A DNA stretch of 64,000 nt from NCBI RefSeq assembly GCF_029227915.1, contig NC_079882.1, forward strand, positions 17,064,501 to 17,128,500, given 5' to 3'. Positions 1-12,034 of the stretch are shown piece by piece. This stretch comes from Hydractinia symbiolongicarpus (lineage: Eukaryota; Cnidaria; Hydrozoa; Anthoathecata; Hydractiniidae). The notes beneath the pieces were generated by a model. The model was not told the DNA's origin, made no database searches, and worked only from the letters and a program-made list of their open reading frames with translations. Made by a program: the position numbers and the translations under genes. Numbering within the stretch: position 1 is the stretch's first letter; each line of letters starts with the position of its first letter.

Positions 1-4
1 GAAC

Positions 5-19
5 CACGTGATTTACGTG
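5..19. promoter_or_regulatory. CACGT-N5-ACGTG dyad with E-box / CDEI-like core (first of about 350)
   Basis: CACGTGATTTACGTG starts here, and a version recurs in nearly every monomer. The first six bases are the palindromic E-box. Read on the minus strand they give ATCACGTG, a full match to the budding-yeast CDEI consensus RTCACRTG bound by the bHLH protein Cbf1. Class D/E monomers with GATTAACGTG keep both arms. Monomers with ACGTATG lose the outer base pair of the right arm. The core is lost in a few monomers (CAAATG at about 1,643 and 2,945; CATGTG at about 4,029 and 4,211; CACGCG at about 28,426 and 56,343). Whether any protein binds is unknown. The match is real but the function is inference. 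Confidence 0.4.
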
Positions 20-56
20 TGAGGACTTTATTAGACTGCAAAAGGCCATATTACAG

Positions 57-66
57 CCTTTATAGG
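57..66. promoter_or_regulatory. CArG-like box CCTTTATAGG (first of about 350)
   Basis: CCTTTATAGG fits the MADS-box (SRF/Mcm1-type) consensus CC(A/T)6GG exactly and lies 52 bp from the E-box start in each normal monomer. Several variants keep the consensus: CCTTAATAGG (for example about 4,456 and 6,455), CCTTTTTAGG (about 1,331) and CCTTTAAAGG (about 786). Others break it: CCTTTACAGG (about 21,560 and 22,288), CTTCATAGG (about 13,918 and 17,922), TATAGAAC (about 9,373, 13,195 and 13,559) and TTTATGGGA (about 47,405). The match could be chance. No binding evidence exists in the sequence itself. Confidence 0.3.
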
Positions 67-2440
67 ACTGTGCACGTAGTTAAGAGTGTTCTAAGGCAAC
101 TTCGCTAATGAAAACGACTTGGGACATTGTAGCACATTGAGACTGGAAGGACTAGACCAATGGTAACCTGCGCAGGCAGGTGAAACCACGTGATTTACGT
201 ATGAAGCCTTTACTAGACTGCAAAAGGCCAAATTACAGCCTTTATAGGACTGTGCACGTACTTAAGAGTGTCTTAAGGCAACGGCGCTAATGAAAACGAC
301 TTGAGACGTTGTAGCACATTGAGACTGGAAGGACTAGGTCAATGGTGACCTGCGCAGACCGGTGAAACCACGTGAATAACGTGTGAGGCCTTTATTAGAC
401 TGCAAAGGGCCATATTACAGCCTTTATAGGACTGTGCAGGTAGTTAAGAGCGTTCTAAGGCCACGGCGCTAAGGAAAACCACTTGGAACGTTGTAGTGCA
501 TTGAGACTGGAAGGAATAGTCCAATGGTAACCTGCGCAGGCAGATGAAACCACGTGATTTACGTGTGAGGACTTTATTAGACTGCAAAAGGCCATATTAC
601 AGCCTTTATAGGACTGTGCACGTAGTTAAGAGTGTTGTAAAGCAACGGCGCCAATGAAAACGACTTGGGACGTTGTAGCGCATTGAGACTGGAAGGACTA
701 GGTCAATGGTGACCTGCGCAGACCGGTGAAACCACGTGATTTACGTGTGAGGCCTTTATTAGACTGCAAAAGGCCATATTACAGCCTTTAAAGGACTCTG
801 CAAGTAGTTAAGAGTGTTCTAAGGCCACGGCGCTAAGGAAAACCACTTGGAACGTTGTAGTGCATTGAGACTGGAAGGACTAGGACAATGGTAACCTACG
901 CAGACAGGTGAAACCACGTGATTTACGTGTGAGGTTTTTATTAGACTGCAAAAGGCCATATTACAGCCTTTAAAGGACTGTGCAAGTAGTTAAGAGTGTT
1001 CTAAGGCCACGGCGCTAAGGAAAACCACTTGGAACGTTGTAGTGCATTGAGACTGAAAGGAATAGTCTAATGGTAACCTGCGCAGGAAGGTGAAACCACG
1101 TGATTTACGTATGAAGCCATTATTAGACTGCAAAAGGCCATATTACAGCCTTTATAGGACTGTGCACGTAGTTAAGAGTGTTCTAAGGCAACTTCGCCAA
1201 TGAAAACGACTTGGGACGTTGTAGCGCATTGAGACTGTAAGGACTAGGCCAATGGAAACCTGCACAGGCAAATGGAACCACGTGATTTACGTGTGAGGCC
1301 TTTATTAGACTGCAAAAGGCCATATTACAGCCTTTTTAGGACTGTGCAAGTAGTTAAGAGTGTTCTAAGGCCACGGCGCTAAGGAAAACCACTTGGAACG
1401 TTGTAGTGCATTGAGACTGAAAGGAATAGTCTAATGGTAACCTGCGCAGGCAGATGGAACTACGTGATTTACGTGTGAGGACTTTATTAGACTGCAAAAG
1501 GCCATATTACAGCCTTTATAGGACTGTGCACGTAGTTAAGAGTGTTCTAAGGCAACTTCGCTAATGAAAACGACTTGGGACATTGTAGCACATTGAGACT
1601 GGAAGGACTAGACCAATGGTAACCTGCGCAGGCAGGTGAAACCAAATGATTTACGTATGAAGCCTTTACTAGACTGCAAAAGGCCAAATTACAGCCTTTA
1701 TAGGACTGTGCAAGTACTTAAGAGTGTCTTAAGGCAACGGCGCTAATGAAAACGACTTGAGACGTTGTAGCACATTGAGACTGGAAGGACTAGGTCAATG
1801 GCGACCTGCGCAGACCTGTGAAACCACGTGATTAACTTGTGAGACCTTTATTAGACTGCAGAGGGCCATATTACAGCCTTTATAGGACTGTGCACGTATT
1901 TAAGAGTGTCTTAAGGCAACGGCGCTAATGAAAACGACTTGAGACGTTGTAGCACATTGAGACTGGAAGGATTAGGCCAATAGTAACCTGCGCAGGCATG
2001 TGAAACCACGTGATTTACGTGGGAAGCCTTTATTAGACTGCAAAAGGCCATATTACAGCCTTTATAGGACTGTGCAGGTAGTTAAGAGTGTTGTAAAGCA
2101 ACGGCGCCAATGAAAACGACTTGGGACGTTGTAGCGCATTGAGACTGTAAGGACTAGACCAATGGTAACCTGCGCAGACAGGTGAAACCACGTGATTTAC
2201 GTGTAAAGCCTTTATTAGACTGCAAAAGGCCATATTACAGCCTTTATAGGACTGTGCGCGCAATTAAGAGTGTTCTAAGGCAACTTCGCCAATGAAAACG
2301 ACTTGGGACGTTGTAGCGCATTGAAACTGTAAGGAATAGTCTAATGGTAACCTGCGCAGGCAGGTGAAACCACGTGATTTACGTATGAAGCCATTATTAG
2401 ACTGCAAAAGGCCATATTACAGCCTTTATAGGACTGTGCA

Positions 2441-2496
2441 CGTAGTTAAGAGTGTTCTAAGGCAACTTCGTAGTTAAGAGTGTTGTAAGGCAACGG
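2441..2496. repeat. 28-bp partial duplication creating a 210-bp monomer
   Basis: The stretch 2,441-2,468 (starting CGTAGTTAAGAG) is followed directly by a second version at 2,469-2,496. The first copy carries the class I ending AACTT and the second the AACGG ending. CACGTG boxes on either side are at 2,371 and 2,581, so this monomer is 210 bp. This is the join between the two 1,302-bp copies and looks like an out-of-register exchange at a CG dinucleotide shared by both partners. Confidence 0.9.
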
Positions 2497-2598
2497 CGCT
2501 AATGAAAACGACTTGGGACGTTGTAGCGCATTGAGACTGTAAGGACTAGGCCAATGGAAACCTGCACAGGCAAATGGAACCACGTGATTTACGTGTGA

Positions 2599-2650
2599 GG
2601 CCTTTATTAGACTGCAAAAGGCCATATTACAGCCTTTATAGGACTGTGCA
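2599..2650. repeat. Intra-monomer subrepeat and alternative hairpins (representative copy)
   Basis: This monomer shows the internal structure clearly. GCCTTTATTAGACTGCA at 2,600-2,616 and GCCTTTATAGGACTGTGCA at 2,632-2,650 are degenerate direct repeats 32 bp apart. Between them, AAAGGCC at 2,617-2,623 can pair either with the upstream GGCCTTT (2,599-2,605, 11-nt loop) or, through AAAGGC, with the downstream GCCTTT (2,632-2,637, 9-nt loop). The same arrangement occurs in most monomers ending in the AGGCCTTTATTAG form. It is weakened where the left arm reads GGACTTT or AGCCATT. The monomer may have grown from a smaller duplicated element. That and any cruciform role are inference. Confidence 0.6.
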
Positions 2651-3900
2651 AGTAGTTAAGAGTGTTCTAAGGCCACGGCGCTAAGGAAAACCACTTGGAA
2701 CGTTGTAGTGCATTGAGACTGAAAGGAATAGTCTAATGGTAACCTGCGCAGGCAGATGGAACTACGTGATTTACGTGTGAGGACTTTATTAGACTGCCAA
2801 AGGCCATATTACAGCCTTTATAGGACTGTGCACGTAGTTAAGAGTGTTCTAAGGCAACTTCGCTAATGAAAACGACTTGGGACATTGTAGCACATTGAGA
2901 CTGGAAGGACTAGACCAATGGTAACCTGCGCAGGCAGGTGAAACCAAATGATTTACGTATGAAGCCTTTACTAGACTGCAAAAGGCCAAATTACAGCCTT
3001 TATAGGACTGTGCAAGTACTTAAGAGTGTCTTAAGGCAACGGCGCTAATGAAAACGACTTGAGACGTTGTAGCACATTGAGACTGGAAGGACTAGGTCAA
3101 TGGCGACCTGCGCAGACCTGTGAAACCACGTGATTAACTTGTGAGACCTTTATTAGACTGCAGAGGGCCATATTACAGCCTTTATAGGACTGTGCACGTA
3201 GTTAAGAGTGTCTTAAGGCAACGGCGCTAATGAAAACGACTTGAGACGTTGTAGCACATTGAGACTGGAAGGATTAGGCCAATAGTAACCTGCGCAGGCA
3301 TGTGAAACCACGTGATTTACGTGGGAAGCCTTTATTAGACTGCAAAAGGCCATATTACAGCCTTTATAGGACTGTGCAGGTAGTTAAGAGTGTTGTAAAG
3401 CAACGGCGCCAATGAAAACGACTTGGGACGTTGTAGCGCATTGCGACTGTAAGGACTAGACCAATGGTAACCTGCGCAGACAGGTGAAACCACGTGATTT
3501 ACGTGTAAAGCCTTTATTAGACTGCAAAAGGCCATATTACAGCCTTTATAGGACTGTGCGCGCAATTAAGAGTGTTCTAAGGCAACTTCGCCAATGAAAA
3601 CGACTTGGGACGTTGTAGCGCATTGAAACTGTAAGGAATAGTCTAATGGTAACCTGCGCAGGCAGGTGAAACCACGTGATTTACGTATGAAGCCATTATT
3701 AGACTGCAAAAGGCCATATTACAGCCTTTATAGGACTGTGCACGTAGTTAAGAGTGTTGTAAGGCAACGGCGCTAATGAAAACGACTTGGGACGTTGTAG
3801 CGCATTAAGACTGGAAGGACTAGGCCAATGGTAACCTGCGCAGACCGGTGAAACCACGTGATTTACGTGTGAGGGTTTTATTAGACTGCAAAAGGCCATA

Positions 3901-4264
3901 TTACAGCCTTTATAGGACTGTGCACGTATTTAAGAGTGTTGTAAGGCAACAGCGATAATGAAAACGACTTGAGTCGTTGTAGCGCATTTAGACTGGAAGG
4001 AATAGTCCAATGGTAACCTGCGCAGACCGGTGAAACCATGTGATTTACGTGTGAGGCCTTTATTAGACTGCAAAAGGTCATATTACAGCCTTTATAGGAC
4101 TGTGCACGTATTTAAGAGTGTTGTAAGGCAACAGCGATAATGAAAACGACTTGAGTCGTTGTAGCGCATTTAGACTGGAAGGAATAGTCCAATGGTAACC
4201 TGCGCAGACCGGTGAAACCATGTGATTTACGTGTGAGGCCTTTATTAGACTGCAAAAGGTCATA
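3901..4264. repeat. Perfect single-monomer tandem duplication (2 x 182 bp)
   Basis: The monomer at 3,901-4,082 is followed at 4,083-4,264 by what I read as an exact copy. It includes the private features GCACGTATTTAAG, AACAGCGATAATG, GAGTCGTTGTAG, ACCATGTGATT and AAAAGGTCAT. The related block near 5.9-6.1 kb has only one such monomer, so the duplication is local and recent relative to that block copy. Confidence 0.88.
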
Positions 4265-5025
4265 TTACAGCCTTTATAGGACTGTGCACGTAGTTAAGAG
4301 TGTTGTAAAGCAACAGCGCTAATGAAAACGACTTGGGAGGTTATAGCGCATTGAGACTGGAACGACTAGTCCAATGGTAACCTGCACAGGCAGATGGAAC
4401 CACGTGATTTACGTGTGAGGCCTTTATTAGACTGCAAAAGGCCATATTACAGCCTTAATAGGACTGTGCACGTAGTTAAGAGTGTTGTAAAGCAACGGCG
4501 CCAATGAAAACGACTTGGGACGTTGTAGCGCATTGAGACTGGAAGGACTAGGCCAATGGTAACCTGCGCAGACAGGTGAAACCACGTGATTTACGTGTGA
4601 GGCCTTTATTAGACTGCAAAAGGCCATATTACAGCCTTTATAGGACTGTGCACGTAGTTCAGAGTTCTGTAAAGCAACAGCGCTAATGAAAACGACTTGG
4701 GAGGTTGTAGCGCATTGAGACTGGAACGACTAGTCCAATGGTAACCTGCACAGGCAGATGGAACCACGTGATTTACGTGTGAGGCCTCTATTAGACTGCA
4801 AAAGGCCAAATTACAGCCTTTATAGGACTGTGCAGGTAGTTAAGAGTGTTCTAAGGCCACGGCGCTAAGGAAAACCACTTGGAACGTTGTAGTGCACTGA
4901 GACTGGAAGGAATAGTCCAATGGTAACCTGCGCAGGCAGATGGAACCACGTGATTTACGTGTGAGGACTTTATTAGACTGCAAAAGGCCATATTACAGCC
5001 TTTATAGCACTGTGCACGTAGTTAA

Positions 5026-6831
5026 GAGTGTCTTAAGGCAACGGCACTAATGAAAACGACTTGAGACGTTGTAGCACATTGAGACTGGAAGGACTAGGTC
5101 AATGGCGACCTGCGCAGACCTGTGAAACCACGTGATTAACTTGTGAGACCTTTATTAGACTGCAGAGGGCCATATTACAGCCTTTATAGGACTGTGCACG
5201 TAGTTAAGAGTGTCTTAAGGCAACGGCGCTAATGAAAACGACTTGAGACGTTGTAGCACATTGAGACTGGAAGGATTAGGCCAATAGTAACCTGCGCAGG
5301 CATGTGAAACCACGTGATTTACGTGGGAAGCCTTTATTAGACTGCAAAAGGCCATATTACAGCCTTTATAGGACTGTGCAGGTAGTTAAGAGTGTTGTAA
5401 AGCAACGGCGCCAATGAAAACGACTTGGGACGTTGTAGCGCATTGAGACTGTAAGGACTAGACCAATGGTAACCTGCGCATACAGGTGAAACCACGTGAT
5501 TTACGTGTGAAGCCTTTATTAGACTGCAAAAGGCCATATTACAGCCTTTATAGGACTGTGCGCGCAATTAAGAGTATTCTAAGGCAACTTCGCCAATGAA
5601 AACGACTTGGGACGTTGTAGCGCATTGAAACTGTAAGGAATAGTCTAATGGTAACCTGCGCAGGCAGGTGAAACCACGTGATTTACGTATGAAGCCATTA
5701 TTAGACTGCAAAAGGTCATATTACAGCCTTTATAGGACTGTGCAGGTAGTTAAGAGTGTTGTAAAGCAACGGCGCCAATGAAAACGACTTGGGACGTTGT
5801 AGCGCATTAAGACTGGAAGGACTAGGCCAATGGTAACCTGAGCAGACCGGTGAAACCACGTGATTTACGTGTGAGGGTTTTATTAGACTGCAAAAGGCCA
5901 TATTACAGCCTTTATAGGACTGTGCACGTATTTAAGAGTGTTGTAAGGCAACAGCGATAATGAAAACGACTTGAGTCGTTGTAGCGCATTTAGACTGGAA
6001 GGAATAGTCCAATGGTAACCTGCGCAGACCGGTGAAACCATGTGATTTACGTGTGAGGCCTTTATTAGACTGCAAAAGGTCATATTACAGCCTTTATAGG
6101 ACTGTGCACGTAGTTAAGAGTGTTGTAAAGCAACAGCGCTAATGAAAACGACTTGGGAGGTTATAGCGCATTGAGACTGGAACGACTAGTCCAATGGTAA
6201 CCTGCACAGGCAGATGGAACCACGTGATTTACGTGTGAGGCCTTTATTAGACTGCAAAAGGCCAAATTGCCGCCGTAGGACTGTGCACGTAGTTAAGAGT
6301 GTTGTAAGGCAACGGCGCTAATGAAAACGACTTGGGACGTTGTAGCGCATTAAGACTGGAAGGACTAGGCCAATGGTGACCTGCGCAGACCGGTGAAACC
6401 ACGTGATTAACGTGTGAGACATTTATTAGACTGCAGAGGGCCATATTACAGCCTTAATAGGACTGTGCACGTAGTTAAGAGTGTTGTAAAGCAACGGCGC
6501 CAATGAAAACGACTTGGGACGTTGTAGCGCATTGAGACTGGAAGGACTAGGCCAATGGTAACCTGCGCAGACAGGTGAAACCACGTGATTTACGTGTGAG
6601 GCCTTTATTAGACTGCAAAAGGCCATATTACAGCCTTTATAGGACTGTGCACGTAGTTCAGAGTTCTGTAAAGCAACAGCGCTAATGAAAACGACTTGGG
6701 AGGTTGTAGCGCATTGAGACTGGAACGACTAGTTCAATGGTAACCTGCACAGGCAGATGGAACCACGTGATTTACGTGTGAGGCCTCTATTAGACTGCAA
6801 AAGGCCAAATTACAGCCTTTATAGGACTGTG
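5026..6831. repeat. Second copy of the 3.0-4.8 kb region (lag 2,002, then 1,820 and 1,999 bp)
   Basis: 5,026-6,084 matches 3,024-4,082 at a lag of 11 monomers. 6,085-6,262 matches 4,265-4,442 at 1,820 bp, because the duplicated monomer at 4,083-4,264 is absent here. 6,442-6,831 matches 4,443-4,832 at 1,999 bp, because one extra 179-bp monomer lies at about 6,263-6,441. Shared unusual variants include GCGCGCAATTAAG, AGCGATAATG and CCTTAATAGG. The lag changes show single-monomer gains or losses after the block was copied. Confidence 0.8.
6262..6280. repeat. 3-bp-short monomer segment (179-bp monomer), copy 1
   Basis: The usual CAAATTACAGCCTTTATAGG is replaced here by CAAATTGCCGCCGTAGG, which is shorter by 3 bp and removes the CArG-like box. 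CACGTG boxes at 6,221 and 6,400 are 179 bp apart. The same lesion appears at 9,901-9,919, so the two share descent. Confidence 0.9.
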
Positions 6832-7128
6832 CACGTAGTTAAGAGTGTTGTAAGGCAACAGCGCTAATGAAAACGACTTGGGACGTTGTAGCGCATTGAG
6901 ACTGGAACAACTAGTCCAATGGTAACCTGCACAGGCAGATGGAACCACGTGATTTACGTGTGAGGCCTTTATTAGACTGCAAAAGGCCATATTACAGCCT
7001 TTATAGGACTGTGCAGGTAGTTAAGAGTGTTCTAAGGCCACGGCGCTAAGGAAAACCACTTGGAACGTTGTAGTGCACTGAGACTGGAAGGAATAGTCCA
7101 ATGGTAACCTGCGCAGGCAGATGGAACC

Positions 7129-7130
7129 GC
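7129..7130. repeat. 2-bp insertion at the CACGTG box (184-bp monomer), copy 1
   Basis: GGAACCGCACGTG replaces GGAACCACGTG, adding GC just before the E-box. The core CACGTG is kept. The identical insertion is at 10,768-10,769. Confidence 0.92.
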
Positions 7131-9900
7131 ACGTGATTTACGTGTGAGGACTTTATTAGACTGCAAAAGGCCATATTACAGCCTTTATAGGACTGTGCAC
7201 GTAGTTAAGAGTGTTGTAAAGCAACGGCGCCAATGAAAACGACTTGGGACGTTGTAGCGCATTGAGACTGGAAGGACTAGTCTAATGGTAACCTGCGCAG
7301 GTAGGTGAAACCACGTGATTTACGTATGAAGCCATTATTAGACTGCAAAAAGCCATATTACAGCCTTTATAGGACTGTGCACGTAGTTAAGAGTGTTGTA
7401 AAGCAACGGCGCCAATGAAAACGACTTGGGACGTTGTAGCGCATTGAGACTGGAAGGACTAGGCCAATGGTAACCTGCGCAGACCGGTGAAACCACGTGA
7501 TTTACGTGTGAGGCCTTTATTAGACTGCAAAAGGCCATATTACAGCCTTTATAGGACTGTGCAGGTAGTTAAGAGTGTTCTAAGGCCACGGCGCTAAGGA
7601 AAACCACTTGGAACGTTGTAGTGCACTGAGACTGGAAGGAATAGTCCAATGGTAACCTGCGCAGGCAGATGGAACCACGTGATTTACGTGTGAGGACTTT
7701 ATTAGACTGCAAAAGGCCATATTACAGCCTTTATAGGACTGTGCACGTAGTTAAGAGTGTTGTAAAGCAACGGCGCCAATGAAAACGACTTGGGACGTTG
7801 TAGCGCATTGAGACTGGAAGGACTAGGCCAATGGTGACCTGCGCAGACCTGTGAAACCACGTGATTAACGTGTGAGACCTTTATTAGACTGCAAAGGGCC
7901 ATATTACAGCCTTTATAGGACTGTGCACGTAGTTAAGAGTGTCTTAAGGCAACGGCGCTAATGAAAACGACTTGAAACGTTGTAGCACATTGAGACTGGA
8001 AGGACTAGGTCAATGGTGACCTGCGCAGACCTGTGAAACCACGTGATTAACGTGTGAGACCTTTATTAGACTGCAAAAGGCCATATTACAGCCTTTATAG
8101 GACTGTGCAGGTAGTTAAGAGTGTTCTAAGGCCACGGCGCTAAGGAAAACCATTTGGAACGTTGTAGTGCACTGAGACTGGAAGGAATAGTCCAACGGTA
8201 ACCTGCGCAGGCAGATGGAACCACGTGATTTACGTGTGAGGACTTTATTAGACTGCAAAAAGCCATATTACAGCCTTTATAGGACTGTGCACATAGTTAA
8301 GAGTGTTGTAAAGCAACGGCGCCAATGAAAACGACTTGGAACGTTGTAGCGCATTGAGACTGGAAGGACTAGGCCAATGGTAATCTGCGCAGACAGGTGA
8401 AACCACGTGATTAACGTGTGAGGCCTTTATTAGACTGCAAAAGGCCATATTACAGCCTTTATAGGACTGTGCACGTAGTTCAGAGTTCTGTAAAGCAACA
8501 GCGCTAATGAAAACGACTTGGGAGGTTGTAGCGCATTGAGACTGGAACGACTAGTCCAATGGTAACCTGCACAGGCAGATGGAACCACGTGATTTACGTG
8601 TGAGGCCTCTATTAGACTGCAAAAGGCCAAATTACAGCCTTTATAGGACTGTGCACGTAGTTAAGAGTGTTGTAAGGCAACAGCGCTAATGAAAACGACT
8701 TGGGACGTTGTAGCGCATTGAGACTGGAACAACTAGTCCAATGGTAACCTGCACAGGCAGATGGAACCACGTGATTTACGTGTGAGGCCTTTATTAGACT
8801 GCAAAAGACCAAACTACAGCCTTTATAGGACTGTGCACGTAGTTAAGAGTGTTGTAAGGCCACGGCGCTAAGGAAAACCACTTGGAACGTTGTAGTGCAC
8901 TGAGACTGGAAGGAATAGTCCAATGGTAACCTGCGCAGGCAGATGGAACCACGTGATTTACGTGTGAGGACTTTATTAGACTGCAAAAGGCCATATTACA
9001 GCCTTTATAGGACTGTGCACGTAGTTAAGAGTGTTGTAAAGCAACGGCGCCAATGAAAACGACTTGGGACGTTGTAGCGCATTGAGACTGGAAGGACTAG
9101 TCTAATGGTAACCTGCGCAGGCAGGTGAAAGCACGTGATTTACGTATGAAGCCATTATTAGACTGCAAAAGGCCATATTACAGCCTTTATAGGACTGTGC
9201 ACGTAGTTCAGAGTTCTGTAAAGCAACAGCGCTAATGAAAACGACTTGGGAGGTTGTAGCGCATTGAGACTGGAACGACTAGTCCAATGGTAACCTGCAC
9301 AGGCAGATGGAACCACGTGATTTAAGTGTGAGGCCTCTATTAGACTGCAAAAGGCCAAATTACAGCCTTTATAGAACTGTGCACGTAGTTAAGAGTGTTG
9401 TAAGGCAACGGCGCTAATGGAAACGACTTGGGACGTTGTAGGGCATTGAGACTGTAAGGACTAGGCCAATGGTGACCTGCGCAGACAGGTGAAACCACGT
9501 GATTTACGTGTGAGGCCTTTATTAGACTGCAAAAGGCCATATTACAGCCTTTATAGGACTGTACAGGTAGTTAAGAGTGTTCTAAGGCCACGGCGCTAAG
9601 GAAAACCACTTGGAACGTTGTAGTGCACTGAGACTGGAAGGAATAGTCCAATGGTAACCTGCGCAGGCAGATGGAACCACGTGATTTACGTGTGAGGCCT
9701 TTATTAGACTGCAAAAGGCCATATTACAGCCTTTATAGGACTGTGCACGTAGTTAAGAGTGTTGTAAAGCAACAGCGCTAATGAAAACGACTTGGGAGGT
9801 TATAGCGCATTGAGACTGGAACGACTAGTCCAATGGTAACCTGCACAGGCAGATGGAACCACGTGATTTACGTGTGAGGCCTTTATTAGACTGCAAAAGG

Positions 9901-9919
9901 CCAAATTGCCGCCGTAGGA
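9901..9919. repeat. 3-bp-short monomer segment (179-bp monomer), copy 2
   Basis: Same CAAATTGCCGCCGTAGG variant as at 6,262-6,280, lag 3,639 bp. It is one of the private markers that the blocks at 6.05 and 9.69 kb are copies of one another. Confidence 0.9.
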
Positions 9920-10767
9920 CTGTGCACGTAGTTAAGAGTGTTGTAAGGCAACGGCGCTAATGAAAACGACTTGGGACGTTGTAGCGCCTTAAGACTGGAA
10001 GGACTAGGCCAATGGTGACCTGCGCAGACCGGTGAAACCACGTGATTAACGTGTGAGACATTTATTAGACTGCAGAGGGCCATATTACAGCCTTAATAGG
10101 ACTGTGCACGTAGTTAAGAGTGTTGTAAAGCAACGGCGCCAATGAAAACGACTTGGGACGTTGTAGCGCATTGAGACTGGAAGGACTAGGCCAATGGTAA
10201 CCTGCGCAGACAGGTGAAACCACGTGATTTACGTGTGAGGCCTTTATTAGACTGCAAAAGGCCATATTACAGCCTTTATAGGACTGTGCACGTAGTTCAG
10301 AGTTCTGTAAAGCAACAGCGCTAATGAAAACGACTTGGGAGGTTGTAGCGCATTGAGACTGGAACGACTAGTTCAATGGTAACCTGCACAGGCAGATGGA
10401 ACCACGTGATTTACGTGTGAGGCCTCTATTAGACTGCAAAAGGCCAAATTACAGCCTTTATAGGACTGTGCACGTAGTTAAGAGTGTTGTAAGGCAACAG
10501 CGCTAATGAAAACGACTTGGGACGTTGTAGCGCATTGAGACTGGAACAACTAGTCCAATGGTAACCTGCACAGGCAGATGGAACCACGTGATTTACGTGT
10601 GAGGCCTTTATTAGACTGCAAAAGGCCATATTACAGCCTTTATAGGACTGTGCAGGTAGTTAAGAGTGTTCTAAGGCCACGGCGCTAAGGAAAACCACTT
10701 GGAACGTTGTAGTGCACTGAGACTGGAAGGAATAGTCCAATGGTAACCTGCGCAGGCAGATGGAACC

Positions 10768-10769
10768 GC
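10768..10769. repeat. 2-bp insertion at the CACGTG box (184-bp monomer), copy 2
   Basis: Same inserted GC as at 7,129-7,130, lag 3,639 bp, inherited through the block duplication. Confidence 0.92.
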
Positions 10770-12034
10770 ACGTGATTTACGTGTGAGGACTTTATTAGAC
10801 TGCAAAAGGCCATATTACAGCCTTTATAGGACTGTGCACGTAGTTAAGAGTGTTGTAAAGCAACGGCGCCAATGAAAACGACTTGGGACGTTGTAGCGCA
10901 TTGAGACTGGAAGGACTAGTCTAATGGTAACCTGCGCAGGTAGGTGAAACCACGTGATTTACGTATGAAGCCATTATTAGACTGCAAAAAGCCATATTAC
11001 AGCCTTTATAGGACTGTGCACGTAGTTAAGAGTGTTGTAAAGCAACGGCGCCAATGAAAACGACTTGGGACGTTGTAGCGCATTGAGACTGGAAGGACTA
11101 GGCCAATGGTAACCTGCGCAGACAGGTGAAACCACGTGATTTACGTGTGAGGCCTTTATTAGACTGCAAAAGGCCATATTACAGCCTTTATAGGACTGTG
11201 CAGGTAGTTAAGAGTGTTCTAAGGCCACGGCGCTAAGGAAAACCACTTGGAACGTTGTAGTGCACTGAGACTGGAAGGAATAGTCCAATGGTAACCTGCG
11301 CAGGCAGATGGAACCACGTGATTTACGTGTGAGGACTTTATTAGACTGCAAAAGGCCATATTACAGCCTTTATAGGACTGTGCACGTAGTTAAGAGTGTT
11401 GTAAAGCAACGGCGCCAATGAAAACGACTTGGGACGTTGTAGCGCATTGAGACTGGAAGGACTAGGCCAATGGTGACCTGCGCAGACCTGTGAAACCACG
11501 TGATTAACGTGTGAGACCTTTATTAGACTGCAAAGGGCCATATTACAGCCTTTATAGGACTGTGCACGTAGTTAAGAGTGTCTTAAGGCAACGGCGCTAA
11601 TGAAAACGACTTGAAACGTTGTAGCACATTGAGACTGGAAGGACTAGGTCAATGGTGACCTGCGCAGACCTGTGAAACCACGTGATTAACGTGTGAGACC
11701 TTTATTAGACTGCAGAGGGCCATATTACAGCCTTTATAGGACTGTGCACGTAGTTAAGAGTGTCTTAAGGCAACGGCGCTAATGAAAACGACTTGAGACG
11801 TTGTAGCACATTGAGACTGGAAGGATTAGGCCAATGGTAACCTGCGCAGGCATGTGAAACCACGTGATTTACGTGGGAAGCCTTTATTAGACTGCAAAAG
11901 GCCATATTACAGCCTTTATAGGACTGTGCAGGTAGTTAAGAGTGTTCTAAGGCCACGGCGCTAAGGAAAACCATTTGGAACGTTGTAGTGCACTGAGACT
12001 GGAAGGAATAGTCCAACGGTAACCTGCGCAGGCA

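Larger units (their letters stand above)
1..1198. repeat. Left-edge block of mixed monomers
   Basis: About 6.5 monomers of several classes: E (GTCTTAAGG), A-like with GTAGTGCATTG, and I (GGCAACTTCG). Neighbours differ from one another more than in the middle of the window, and I saw no clean tandem block duplication wholly inside this stretch. The sequence begins inside a monomer, four bases before CACGTG, so the array extends beyond the left edge. Confidence 0.8.
1199..3756. repeat. 1,302-bp tandem block duplication (7 monomers + 28 bp)
   Basis: Sequence from about 1,199-2,454 recurs at about 2,501-3,756 with lag 1,302 bp, which is 7 x 182 plus 28. Both copies carry unusual shared variants: GGAAACCTGCACAGGCAAATGG (1,254 and 2,556), a CACGTG box mutated to CAAATG (1,643 and 2,945), GGCGACCTG (1,800 and 3,102) and GCGCGCAATTAAG (about 2,258 and 3,560). 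The few differences include GCCAAAGG at about 2,796 and GCGACTG at about 3,443. The extra 28 bp sits at the join of the two copies. Confidence 0.85.
6050..9690. repeat. 3.64-kb block (20 monomers), copy 1
   Basis: Matches about 9,690-13,460 at a lag of 3,639 bp up to about 8 kb and 3,822 bp afterwards. Private variants shared by both copies are the 3-bp-short monomer, the 2-bp insertion, TCCAACGGT (about 8,192 and 12,014), GAAAGCACGTG (about 9,127 and 12,949) and GACTGTACAGG (about 9,560 and 13,382). The blocks are not identical: for example GTAATCTGCG at about 8,380 is GTAACCTGCG in the other copy. Confidence 0.88.

Noticed and set aside
57-66. TATA-like promoter (TTTATAGG) in each monomer
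   Set aside because: A lone AT-rich octamer without other promoter elements or a downstream gene. It is recorded only as a CArG-like match.
2465-2530. Possible CENP-B box beginning TTCG (class I monomers, CTTCGCCAATGAAAACG)
   Set aside because: The required core TTCG-N4-A-N2-CGGG is not met: the A position and the CGGG end are both wrong, and I found no better match on the opposite strand.
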